Both the position numbers and the translations under genes were made by a program. The notes beneath the pieces are model-generated. The model searched no databases. It was not told the origin of the DNA and saw only the letters and a program-made list of their open reading frames with translations. From assembly GCF_028389875.1 (NCBI RefSeq), contig NC_084666.1, positions 26,072,308 through 26,136,307 on the forward strand: 64,000 nucleotides of DNA, written 5' to 3'. Positions 1-10,960 of this stretch are shown in pieces (positions within the stretch are counted from its first letter, which is position 1; each line of letters begins with the position of its first letter). The stretch comes from Rhea pennata. Its lineage: Eukaryota; Chordata; Aves; Rheiformes; Rheidae.

Positions 1-574
1 GTGCGCCACAATCTGCATGCTACAGCCTAATGTATTCCATATTTCAATATGCATGCATATGTAATAGGCTATATAATATTCCATACAAAAATTACATTAA
101 GAAAATGTTAAAGTTGCCTAATTTGGCATTTAAAAGTCAGGAAATAAAATTAAGGTTGTGCACGCAACATTAACTCTGTTCCCTAGTGCATTTCCTATGA
201 TACAGTCTAATTATATGATCAAATATTATTTCTCAGATTATACTGTATAATATCTACATTTTTTCATCTTACAAAGTGCAAAGTGAATTAGGCAGGGCTT
301 AGCTAGATATCTATAAATCTCCATATGAAGAGATTCTAAATAAACGTGGACTCCTCAGCTTGGAAAAAGGATCTGATGAAAGGGATCTGACAGCGGGTTA
401 TAAAACCATGAGTGGTATGGAGAGAATGAATAATGATTATTGACTATTCCTTCCATTGGAAAAACTAGGGGACGTATAATCAACTAATCGTTTAAAAACA
501 AACTTTTACATGAAATACGTAGTCAGTCTGCAGAACTCACTGCTTTAGACTATTGAGGAGGTAAAAAAAAAATA
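1..574. other. AT-rich intergenic DNA
   Basis: No ORF of note, RNA gene or recognisable repeat was found on either strand. The stretch is AT-rich and has stop codons in all frames. Confidence 0.6.
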
Positions 575-672
575 TATCCAAAGGCATTAGAAAAATGTAC
601 AGAGGACAGAGCTCAAAAGTATAATGTATCCAGAAGATACCAGAGAAATGTGTAGAGGACAGAGCCATTGAT
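575..672. repeat. Imperfect 52-bp tandem duplication
   Basis: Two adjacent, diverged units start with TATCCA at 575 and at 627, so the period is 52 bp. Both contain an AGAGGACAGAGC block at the same offset. The copies differ at several positions, so the duplication is not recent. No coding function is implied. Confidence 0.5.
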
Positions 673-3600
673 GACTATTATATGTGAGATGTGGATACAA
701 TGTCCATGGCAAGAAGTCACTAAATTGTGGATGGCCAAGAGCTAGGAGGATCTACCTGAAAAGGTTCATTTCTTATTTCTTGTCTTCTCTTTCCAAAAGA
801 TTTTGCAGAATTTTAGTCTTTGCTGATCTTGACTGCTTGAAAAAAAAAGAGTAGCAGTTACCAATATTTCCATACAAAACAAAAATAGTGATGTGCATGT
901 CACAGCACTGCTATGGGAAAGGCTGGAAACTTAAGTGGGGCTGTTTTCATATAACATGGGAGGGTATGTCAGAAGAAAAGCGTGTGGAGATGGCAGCCAT
1001 GTGATAGACCATACTCACAATAACTTCCACTTGCCTCGCATATATTATCTGCCTGCTTCACCTGCAGTGTGACTATTAATTCATTTCTACCAAGAGTCTT
1101 TTTCTCATGCTAATGAAGTTCTTTAAACAATTGTTGCTAAAATCTGAGTTGATAGAGAAATGGTCCTTTCTTTCTCCAAAATGCAGAATAGTCCTTCCTT
1201 CATTCACTGACAGGTCTGAAATGACGGTGTTGTTCCATCCATGTGTTTTAAGATCTGTTATTTCACTCTTCATTGGTGTTAAGGTCAATATTTTATGTAG
1301 TTAAAGATCAAGCAAGTTCAGGGGCATTAGATTTTGTGAAAAGTCATGATATATAGTAAGGTATTAAGTATAATTACCATCAAACAATCCATAATTTAAA
1401 GATTATGTATATACAAAGATTATTTGGGGAAGTAAGGATATTTTGTAAAATATATTGTTGATGATGTTTATCTTCCTTGGAAGTCTGGAATTCTTTGTGC
1501 CTTTCAGATAGAGCAGTATAAAAACAGTGTCAATTTGCATTATTAAAAGCCTGAATTCTTAATTTCTTATTCTGTAAAATGTCTTTAACTGTCTGCAGTG
1601 CTGATCTATCTTTAACATCTCAGGACTATATCTGGGTGAGGTATCAAATAAAAGCCAGTCTATCTTTATCAAGGGAGGAGTTAATTTTCTGTATGTGGGG
1701 AAAAACAAACTTGATGCTTACATCTGCCATGCTACACTGGCTCATACAATAGGATTTTCAAGTTGGGAGGGGGAAAATAAATGTGAGAGGAAAGACAATC
1801 TTGTGGTGAGGATGCAAACTTATAGTGCTGACTGCACGGAGCTCTCCCTTTCCTGTATGGTACAAATAAGGCTATTAATAACTTGAGGGGTTGACTCCCT
1901 TCTGTTTTGCCACCTAGGCAGGGTGTAAAATACACACCCTTTAGAAACACTTTGCACTGGAGTAAATCACTGCATGACACTCACAGCACTGGGCAATCTG
2001 GCTCTGCGTCCCATTGCTCATCTTTAACATGGAGATCACAAACATCCCTTTGGTCTCGCTGTTTGATTTATCAACAATATATATTTTTTCTCCCAAATTA
2101 GAGACTAAGTGTTCCCACAAAAGCTAAAAAGCTGCTAGTCTCTGCAAGAGACCCAGCTACCAGCTCACTGTCAGGGGCGATGTAGCAGAGCCAAGTGCTG
2201 TCCCTGGAGAGCACAACTTGGTCTCCTCATCATCCAGCCAGGGGACCTTTGTGAATCCTCTGTGGACTTTTTCCATCTTTCCGTCTTGTACAGTTGAATT
2301 CCCTTCTAAAAGAAGGACTTCAGCCTTGTTCAACACAGCTCTGGTGGCTGATACTGCCTCCCAGACCAGGGCTGTGGAGCTCACCTGCCCTGTGGATGGA
2401 TGTAGCTGGAAGCAGCTCTCTTGCTCTCAAGATGATGCAGCTCCAGGGTCTCTTCCCTAGTCAGTGCCCAGGTGCCGTCTTTGGCACCCATATTGCAGGT
2501 GACAACCTCATTGGAATAAAGCACTAAGATGTTTGTGCTGCTATAGTTACTGCATTGGTGATATCCACAGGTGGAGCACTGGAGCAGAATTTTGAATCTT
2601 CTTCCTATTGAAGTTGCAGCGTTTTGGGATGGGAAATCTGGTTTTAGGTCAGCTAGGACAGGATCAAAAATATCTCAGCATGTGTTGAAAAGCGCTGAGC
2701 CAGTACAGCTAGTCTGCTAGTTAATGTGTTAAAACACACAAAAGAAGAAAGTTTTGTTCTCATAGACCTCATGCCTAACTGCATGTCGTATGTCGTTTCT
2801 CAGCCAGCATAAATCTGGTATCATGTGTTCTGCTTAACTCACCAGAAACATGGGTGTGTGCACAGACTCCAGAATGCATTCCCCGTGGTAGCTTGTGAGT
2901 TAAATGCCAAATCAAGATTTCTGGCCAGCTAACAAGGCTGAAGCTTTAATCATTTTAAATTGCATTTGAAACCCCACTTAGTAATGTCCTTTCTCAAATA
3001 TATTCCCATGTGTGCTACTGTTTGTTAAAAATCCCCTCTACCGAACTGGATGGGCTCTCAGAAAACACCACCTACCTCTTCAGCCTAGTGTTAGAAAGAG
3101 CACCACACATCATGGTTTTGTGTATGGGAGGAGGCTTGTGCATGTTAATCTTGGTGTGCTAGAGTAGGGATTTATTGCTAACTAGCAGTTTGGCACTGAG
3201 GACCGGTGTGATGTGTTTCACACAGGCAGCTGGCTCTGTCCAAGGCAGCTCGCTACTCTCTGAAAGCGCAGTCCTGCTTTGCACTTGACATCTACTAGCA
3301 CTGTTTGTACAGTCTGTGCGGAGTTAGTTAGCGTGTTACAAATCCTAACTTAGCACTATTTAAATTCCTTACACAGCCTAGACCAGTTCTTATTCCAGAA
3401 CGAAAACCAAGCTGAACCTACACGTATTTACATTTCCCTCCTCTCTCTTCTCACATTTCCCTCCAGTTTGCTTTCCCCTTGCTTTGGGATATTTCACTTA
3501 TCGGTGGTCTCTCCCTTCACCCTTCCCAGCAAACAATCTCAGACAGAAAAATTCATAGGGGAAGGCAAGGTCAAAGATTTTGGACTCTTAATTAGTGTCT

Positions 3601-4770
3601 TTTAATAAATTAGAGACACCATTTTAAGATTCATGTGATCTCAGCACTCTACCTGGCCTCACCACCAAAGTTTCTTGTGCCTGTAGCCTACTACAGGGGA
3701 AGGAATATGGTCTGCAATGTGGCTGTCTGGTTCACAGCCTGAGTCTGCTGGTTGTTCTGTCTACAAAACATCAGAAAAGGAAGTAATATTGAAAGGCCTG
3801 AGACTGCATAATCATGCGCCTGCAGGTAAGGGTAACTGGAGACTGCTTATTTTGAATATCAAAACCAGAACTGATATTCAAAGAGGAAGGAATGTATGGA
3901 TTCATTTTTTTTCAGACTAACAGACGCCATTAAATGTTTGCAAAGTAGTTTTTCTCTGTAACATTATAGTTAATGGGAACAAATTAGCTGAAAGATATGA
4001 TTGCAAGAATGATAACAGCAGGATTCTGTACGAGCTACCAATTTATAGTTTTTTCCCACTTCTCCATATGAGAAAGAACACTTAATGTATAACCTCTGCA
4101 GCATCATAAATGTATACTTTAAGCAAATAAAAGATGACATAACTCTTGCCCCTAAAAGCAACTTAAGTTAGATGATGAACTGATACAGATGAGACAACTC
4201 TGAACCGCTGCATTCTTCAGGACTGACAGGCTTTGTGCAGATTAGACTTTTTTAAACAATAGGATGAACATGATTGTAGTAAATTACTGGAAGTTATATA
4301 GCTCATATTCTATGTTAAATGGGTCAAATGTTAGTACTGGTTGTAAGAAACTAGGCAGAAGCTACAGAGAGAGCATTAATAAGACATTCACAGAAAGAAC
4401 TTGATGTTGTTTTACCTACACTTTGATGGCAACAGCAGGGTAGTGGGACAGCTATGAAAACTGTTACTTGAAAGCATTAAGACTCTGTGTGAGGAGATGA
4501 AAATCCTAAAACCTAAGTATTAAAGCTGTCCCCATCAGGATGTGCACTGACATCCAGCCACAGATCGTAATACAAATGGAGTGACTCTGTTACTTAGTCC
4601 TTCTGTGTTGGATTTCTAAATTTGCTATATTAAATAGACCTCTGTCATTCCTAGCATCATGCCTCATTCTTATTGCTACAAAGAAGCTACAGAGGAGATG
4701 TAATTTCAAAAGCACAGCGCATTCTTGCATTGTCAGTATACAGTGTAGGCTTATGTAGCACTTGCTTCTG
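673..4770. other. Intergenic DNA, no gene seen
   Basis: Mostly AT-rich sequence with only short open frames on both strands. The most GC-rich part (about 2,150-2,460) has overlapping short frames on both strands, but no recognisable protein, no conserved start context and no splice structure. I see no repeat I can name. Confidence 0.55.
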
Positions 4771-4774
4771 AAAA

Positions 4775-4885
4775 GCAAGGTTTAAGAGATTTGCCCAAGA
4801 TTACACAGCAAAACCAACAGACCAGAGTATGGCTTAGGATCAACCACCTACCTTATGGCACTCATTTCTCCATCCTGTGCTGCCT
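4775..4885 (+). repeat. MIR/CORE-SINE-like fossil
   Basis: The text around 4,778-4,810 reads as an 'aaggtttaag - atttgcccaag - ttacacagc' series, which closely follows the 3' half of the MIR consensus (gaggttaag / cttgcccaagg / tcacacagc). It is followed by a degenerate tail. MIR-type CORE-SINEs are ancient amniote repeats, and heavy divergence is expected in birds. The family is assigned from memory of the consensus, so the boundaries are approximate. Confidence 0.5.
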
Positions 4886-6260
4886 CGTGATCATGCTAAG
4901 TTGGCTTCAGCACTAGCAACAGAAATGGAAGTTACTGTTTGTTATCCTCAGCATAGTAATGACACCTCAGGCCACAGTGACAAGTAATTGAAACAACAGG
5001 GGTCTTAGAGATACTTAAAAGCAGCGATCTTAAAATATATGGAAACCAGCGCTGACAAATCGAATGTGTAACTAATAAATTGCCAACTATGCACGCCCTA
5101 ATGTTAGAGCCAAAATGCAGTCATTCAAGAGAGCCCCACAGTGCCCACTTCCTACTCTTCAGAGTGTAAATCTCCACCAACTTGAGGCCAATATGACAGC
5201 AATACTAATAATTAGTTAATCACACATACATTTGCTTAAAGGTTTTTTTCACCTGCAAATCCCAGGCAGGTGAAGAGTAAGTGTAACACCAATGTGTGAC
5301 AACAGTCACACCCAGTTAAGGATCTAGTGCTGTGTGGTCCTGAATACCTATGACCTAAAGCTGATGAGTAATCAATTAAGTAAATAATGATCTTTATAAA
5401 TATTGTTGACTTATTGTATCATGTTGTATCATACTGACTGCAGATTTAGAGATTAAAACCAAAAGGAAGTGTTTTCTCCACAGTTGTGTTTGCCCTAAAC
5501 AGATGCCATGGTGCCCTTTATGGTGCAAGCTCTCAGGAAGCAAGAATACTGTCTCCAAAGTAAGTCTTATACCATCAGACCCAGTGATGTGTATTTCTCT
5601 GTGTTCTTTATTAAATGAGATTGCATTTGATATTTTTCATTTGTCCTTATGATCTATTAATAACACTTTACCTATCCATCAGTCTGTATTTTCTGCATCA
5701 TTTTACCTAGTGCTTTCATGTTTAAGATGGTCCTAGAATTTATAGTACTATTCCATGTACTCTATGCATTTTGGGCATATATTTTATGCAGCTGAAATAT
5801 ATCATACTTAACGGAAAGTTTTGCAAAACCATAGTCTCAAACTGTAATGAGATACAGAGAGATTAAGGCTATTTTAGTACTTTGGCTACTGGATGGCAGA
5901 TGAAGGGCAATATGATTAAATGCAAGATAAAACTGTGAGCAGAGTGATAAAACCAGACAAGTACATGAAGGATTCTTCTGTCAGGGGTTTTTCTTATTTG
6001 TCATGTAAATATTGCCTGAATATGCTATTACCGAAACTAAAGTTTGTAATTTTGCACCTAGTAATTCTCCATAAGATGTACCATTTCATTTATCATTATG
6101 TAATTGTCTTTGGAAGAACAGGAAATGTGACAAAAAGTCAAGTAACAATACTCCCCCTTAACCCTTGCTAACTGGACTATATTGCTTACTTCTAGTAGCA
6201 TCTAGTATTTACTACGGCTGAGATTTGGCAAGGAACCACAACTGCAGCCAGTGTGGGCTC
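4886..6260. other. Intergenic DNA, no gene seen
   Basis: AT-rich sequence with no supportable gene. Short open frames such as the one at 5,920-6,171 have no recognisable domain and no Kozak or splice support. Confidence 0.55.
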
Positions 6261-6267
6261 TCTAATG

Positions 6268-6285
6268 TTTTTTTTTTTTTTTTTT
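6268..6285. repeat. Poly(T) tract, 18 T
   Basis: Uninterrupted T18. No retrotransposon body is attached on either side that I can recognise, so it may be a simple homopolymer rather than a poly(A) tail on the minus strand. Confidence 0.9.
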
Positions 6286-6340
6286 AAGTAAAGTGATCAA
6301 AAAAGAATCAGATTCCTAGGCTCTTCTGTTATTCAATGGG

Positions 6341-6366
6341 ATTATATATATACATATGTACATGAA

Positions 6367-6410
<44 letters not shown>

Positions 6411-6435
6411 ATATAGATACGATATATATTTGATA
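6341..6435. repeat. (TA)n microsatellite
   Basis: An AT-only block includes a perfect (TA)17 run at 6,371-6,404 and shorter TA runs at 6,343-6,352 and 6,419-6,428. This is a simple-sequence repeat, probably length-polymorphic. Confidence 0.9.
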
Positions 6436-8949
6436 GGTGGTTAATAAACAAAGCTGGAAAGTGCCATGAGTTAGCTAGTAGGGTATGCTGAGCAGGGGGG
6501 TTGTATCTAAACATCTTTGCAAATTGTTTTTGACATTAAGATGCAGAAAAGTGGAGAAGAAACAAAAAAAATGTCTTGAAAGAGTGGAGGGGGATTAATG
6601 TGGATAAAAGTGAACATCTTTCTCTGGCCTGGTGGTGAGGCCATTTGCTTGAATAGAGGCTAGTCCTCCTTCTTGGTCTCTTTAGAGAGGTTTACTTGGT
6701 TTTGTTCTCGTTTTGCATCCAGCAGCCACCTAATGGAAAACCTTCTGTCTCTTTTTCTCTGTTGGGGAGCAGGATCGAGCTCCTTGTCCGGCTGCAAATG
6801 CTGTGCTTAGCTTGGGGCTGCTGATGCAGGAGGCCTGGGCTGCGCTTGGCCATGGCACAGGCTCTTCAGGAAAATTTGGCCTCAGGTTTTGGAGGCAAGG
6901 TGATAGCCAGGCACATCTCGGTGACAACCAGACAGCCTCTTATGTCACAGCTCCTGCATAGTAACACGCATCTAAATTTAGGCAAGTCAGAAAGCTCAGC
7001 ACCAAGTGCTGGTGCAAGATTGTTGTCTAAGGGACTTTCTGGATTGCTTTTTTGATCTCCCTAAACCCATCAGTTAGCTCTGATGTTTCTCTGGGTCTTA
7101 TCCAGACATGGATTTCCAAACATGATGTCTTAGAGATGTTTACGTTAAGCAACGGATCAGGACACAGCTCCCGATGGCTCTGCCAGCTCTGGAAAGGGTG
7201 TGCCTTGCTCTGCTGGTGCGTGGTATTTCTCCCTGGGGATTAGGTTGGCCAGTGTTGCAGAGTCCCTGAAAGGCTGCAGCGGCTGCCTGCCCAGTTACTC
7301 AGCACTGGAGGAAGACAGTGCTCACCGTAAGTTGCTTGAGAAAGTCGTAAACTCTGTATAAGTTGCAAAAATTACCGACCAAAGATTTCAAACAATGAAT
7401 GCACTTGTTCAGAAGTTATTTATGAAGAGCTATTTATTTATTTTTTCTTCTTTAAAAGAAATAAAACCAACAGCTGTGATTGGCGGAGCAGGCTTTGTCT
7501 GACATTAATGGATATCTGAATAACCCGATCGCATGACTCATTCTATCATGCTGTAGAAATAATCAAAGGGGCTGAAAAAGGATCCAGTTCTGAATTTTTC
7601 AAACATCTCCCAGTGAATTCAGTACAGATGCATTAAGATGGGGTTTTCATCCTCGTAGGTCTCCTGCCTCCTGGTCACTTTGCATACAGCAGAACTAGGA
7701 CATAGCTGCCTCCCAGAGCTCACATGGGAGCTGTGCAGTCCCTCCCTTCTGTGCTGCATCCATCACATGCGTTTTACATCCCTGAGCTGGGTCTCAGCAG
7801 TCTGCATGTGACCTGTGCCTGTCCCCTGCCACCCTCTTTCCCTAAGGCTTTCCTGCCTGGGCATGGAGACTTGCTGTGCAGCCCCTGGGTGTTTGGTAAC
7901 AAGTTATCTGGCTGCTCTTGCCTAAGTTCTGGGGCCCTCTTGGGTATATGACATCCAAGAGGGAGATACAAAGATCAGATTTTTTTCATAGTGATAGTTG
8001 TATGTCTATAATTTTTTCCTGTGTTTATGTGTTATTGCATTGCATTAAGCTCCCTCTAAAAATAAAGAGCTACAGTTCATAATCAGAGAGAGAGAATAAT
8101 GCTAGGAATCCCAGATTACTGAAAAGGAGAGGAAAAAACAACATGAAATTGGTGCCTGAGATGATTAAAGACACTTCAGAATTTTATAGGGAACAGTCTG
8201 CAAAGTTGCTACTAAAAATGGTGAGAGACAAGGCAGAAAAGGAGTTGGTTATCAGAGAGAATGACTGGGGGAGTCTTCTTTGAAAAAAAAGTTGCCATAT
8301 GAAATTATCCTCGTCCCCCAAAAAAGGGTCCAAAAAGAGTCTGCCAAGAGCAGAGATAACGAACGAACATATAGATGATCTGTGTTGCATGCTTCATTCA
8401 ATCAGGCAATCAAGATAATTAGAAAGTATGGGAAAGATTGATTAATGGCCAAGACAGACATTGAGTTGACCTTTTCTTTATTACTACAGCAGTACATTTA
8501 AATAGTCTGCACTTAGTAGGGTTTAAAATAGAAAAGTGAGCTGTTATATCTATAGTAAATGTGTAACTAAGAATGGATGATCTAACCACCCCTATTCTGT
8601 AGCTTGCTGCCCACCTTTAATCTCCACATCATCTCATCTGAATATGAATTATTTTAATTTTTGAATCCATTCTCCAACACCAGTACTAGCTACACTCTTA
8701 GAGACAAAAATTTATTTAATAGCAGTAAAATATAGTTTTTAATTTTTTAAATTTGAAAATATGAAGATTTGGAGGCAAATCTTACTCTGGGAATTAGCTT
8801 CAGGAGTGTTATTCAAGGGAGTAAGATCAGGGCATCAAAACAGCCTCCTAACACTGGGATCCCCAGGCTCATACTGCGATTTTTTAGTGGCATCTGTTGC
8901 TGGGAATGCCTGATGTGCCTATGGCTGGGTAACTGCATCTGCTACTTCT
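6436..8949. other. Intergenic DNA, no gene seen
   Basis: No coding exon is supportable. Mixed composition; 6,730-7,260 and 7,660-7,950 are somewhat GC-richer and carry short open frames on both strands without recognisable products. A motif cluster at 7,471-7,570 is listed separately. Confidence 0.5.
7471..7570. promoter_or_regulatory. Candidate transcription-factor motif cluster
   Basis: Within 100 bp there is an E-box CAGCTG (7,471-7,476), an inverted CCAAT box GATTGGCGG (7,478-7,486), a perfect AP-1 9-mer ATGACTCAT (7,533-7,541) and a TCF/LEF-like AATCAAAGGG (7,561-7,570). Each motif is short and could occur by chance. Clustering and distance from any gene make this at most a candidate enhancer. 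Confidence 0.2.
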
Positions 8950-9560
8950 TCATGTCAGAACTCTTGACTTGATGACCCACAAGAAGGACCACAGGATCTG
9001 CCACATGGTTGTTAACAACACCAGGCTTTTCAAAATACAAGGAGCAGATGAAAGTCTCAAGGGGGAAAAGCTTTGCCAAGGCGTCTTTGAAGGTACCAGC
9101 CAGTCTCGTGGCCATGGAGGAAGAGCTGACAGGCAGATGAGAGAGTGGGTGCCATTTGCAGGGGGCACTGGAGGAATGCTAGCAGAAGGGGACACCACAC
9201 AGCAGTGGCCTGGGAGGCCTGGTGGTGCCCACAGAAAGGGACCTTTAGCCAAAACAAGCAATATTCCTGATGGAAACACAGCATGTGCCACATGTAGCAG
9301 AGGTCTGGTTGTCCCATGCCACTGGGCTGGTGGTGTGGATGGAGCTGGCTAGCTCCCCTGGCCACAGGTCCCACTGAAGCAGCAGATGTCAGGGCACAGC
9401 AGTGCAGCCCTGATCGCACTGGGAAGCTGAGATGCAGGTGTGCCCAGGGAATTTCTCCCTTTGGAGAAGGGAGATACCTTTTTATGCAAGGCATCTCACA
9501 CTTCAGTGAGAAATGCAGTGAGTCGGGCTCTATAAGGCGACCCTAATAGCAAATGTAAAT
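8950..9560. other. Unassigned GC-richer stretch with open frames on both strands
   Basis: The plus strand is open for 127 codons (8,969-9,352) and the minus strand for 113 and 145 codons (8,950-9,291 and 9,057-9,494). None of the translations shows a domain I recognise. Some frames begin at non-ATG codons, and there is no poly(A) site or splice structure to support an exon. It may be a decayed repeat, a lncRNA exon or simply stop-poor GC-rich DNA. Confidence 0.3.
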
Positions 9561-9586
9561 GAGAAACGGAGTCAGGGAAAGACACT

Positions 9587-9790
9587 ACCGGGCAGCCGCG
9601 AGTGGGAATGAATGACAGTGTATTTTGCCTGAAGGCAACCCAGGGCAGCAATTTTGTCAGATCTCACACAAAGAGAGCGCACCGTCTATCCTGTTGCCGA
9701 CAAACGGCACGGGCCCGCGCGCCGCTGAGCCTGCTGCAGAGGGCCCAGGTTCCCCACTGAAGTCTGGTGAAACCTGCTAACGATTCGCGG
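9587..9790. promoter_or_regulatory. Small CpG-enriched patch
   Basis: CpG dinucleotides are unusually dense here (the core 9,700-9,725 reads as alternating CG-rich sequence) compared with the CpG-poor flanks. No gene start is recognisable next to it. It could be an orphan CpG island or enhancer, or chance. Confidence 0.3.
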
Positions 9791-10760
9791 CATGTTCCCA
9801 GCAGCTGAACTAAAGAACATTGTGTAACGCTCAAGGCTGTCTGCTGAATAGTGCTCTTCCTAACACTGGCTGGTCTGTTGGGAAAAGAGAAGGAAGTTAA
9901 TTGGTAAAACTGGCAAGGCATTTAGAAAAATCTATATATTTGGAAAGAAATTCACATGAAAATTGTTCTGGATACCATCCTGTGTGGTATAATGGAGATG
10001 AAACCAGTGAGTTCCTACCGAAAGTGTTTCTGCAGAAGTTTACAATATCTGCAGGAAAATCATAACCTTAAGGAATTTTTAAAACTCTAGAATGATATTT
10101 GAAGCAAAACGTGTTGTAAGCATTGTACATCTGCACAAGTTAATCCTCCCCTCATCCCATACTAGAGCACTAGCCTTTCAACTTTGTAGAGTTGAGGGTC
10201 ATTCACATGTTGTGTGCAAAGTTTTCTTCTGTGAGGCATCTCTATTAAATAGAAATAATCATGATCATAAGCATTGGAGCAGACATTCTGGTCAGGTTAA
10301 TCAACAGAACTCCTCCAGTGTCAATAAACCCACCTGAATTGACAGCAGCAAGAGGTCTGGACCACGTCTTGTTTGGAAAAAGTGAAGTGCACATTTATTC
10401 ACTGTTTCAAAGGTAGTGGTGTGGTCTGCTCCAGGCGGGTGTACCCTCGCTGTGCCAGGCAGCTCCTCCTTCCTTGCATGTTCAGGAGGGCCAGGGGCTG
10501 CTCACTGCTGTCACATGCAGGATCTGCTCCTCATCAATTGCTAGCAGGACGCAACCCCAGCATTTCCTGAGGAATGTCTCTTTACCCTATTCCATCAGAA
10601 TTGAAATGGCAATTAATTGGTTCCGGGATACCCTCCAATGCAAATGGCCAGATCCAAAGCCTTCTATTTTGCCGGCTTCAAAGGGCACCAGCTTAGTCTC
10701 TACAGTGCTATTTTCAAGGCTGGTGCTACTGTTTTATATGCATCTAGGTCACATTTCATC
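9791..10760. other. Intergenic DNA, no gene seen
   Basis: Ordinary mixed-composition sequence. The open frame at 10,474-10,812 has no recognisable product. Confidence 0.5.
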
Positions 10761-10764
10761 TGTG

Positions 10765-10960
10765 ACCACACATGCGAGCTGTGATCCTGCACTGATTTTG
10801 AAATGGGTGTAGGACCATGTGGAGCACTGTAGAACTGGCGTTTGATATGGCCAGATGCAGAGTACTTCTATCCAGTGCTGAGCATTTTCTACTCTCATTG
10901 ACTTCACTGGAGAAAACAGGGGGCTTAGCACCTTGGAAGGTGACTGCAGGAGCAAGCTCT
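10765..10960. repeat. Possible ancient sauropsid interspersed repeat
   Basis: Phrases such as 'gatcctgcac', 'cattgacttcactgg' and 'cttagcacctt' resemble a repeat widely seen in reptile and bird genomes (the 'cattgacttcagtggg ... ctcagcacct' type). I am matching from memory and cannot assign the family or its ends. Confidence 0.35.

Noticed and set aside
9664..9921. 85-codon minus-strand frame across the CpG patch
   Set aside because: No recognisable product. The frame is explained by high GC content.
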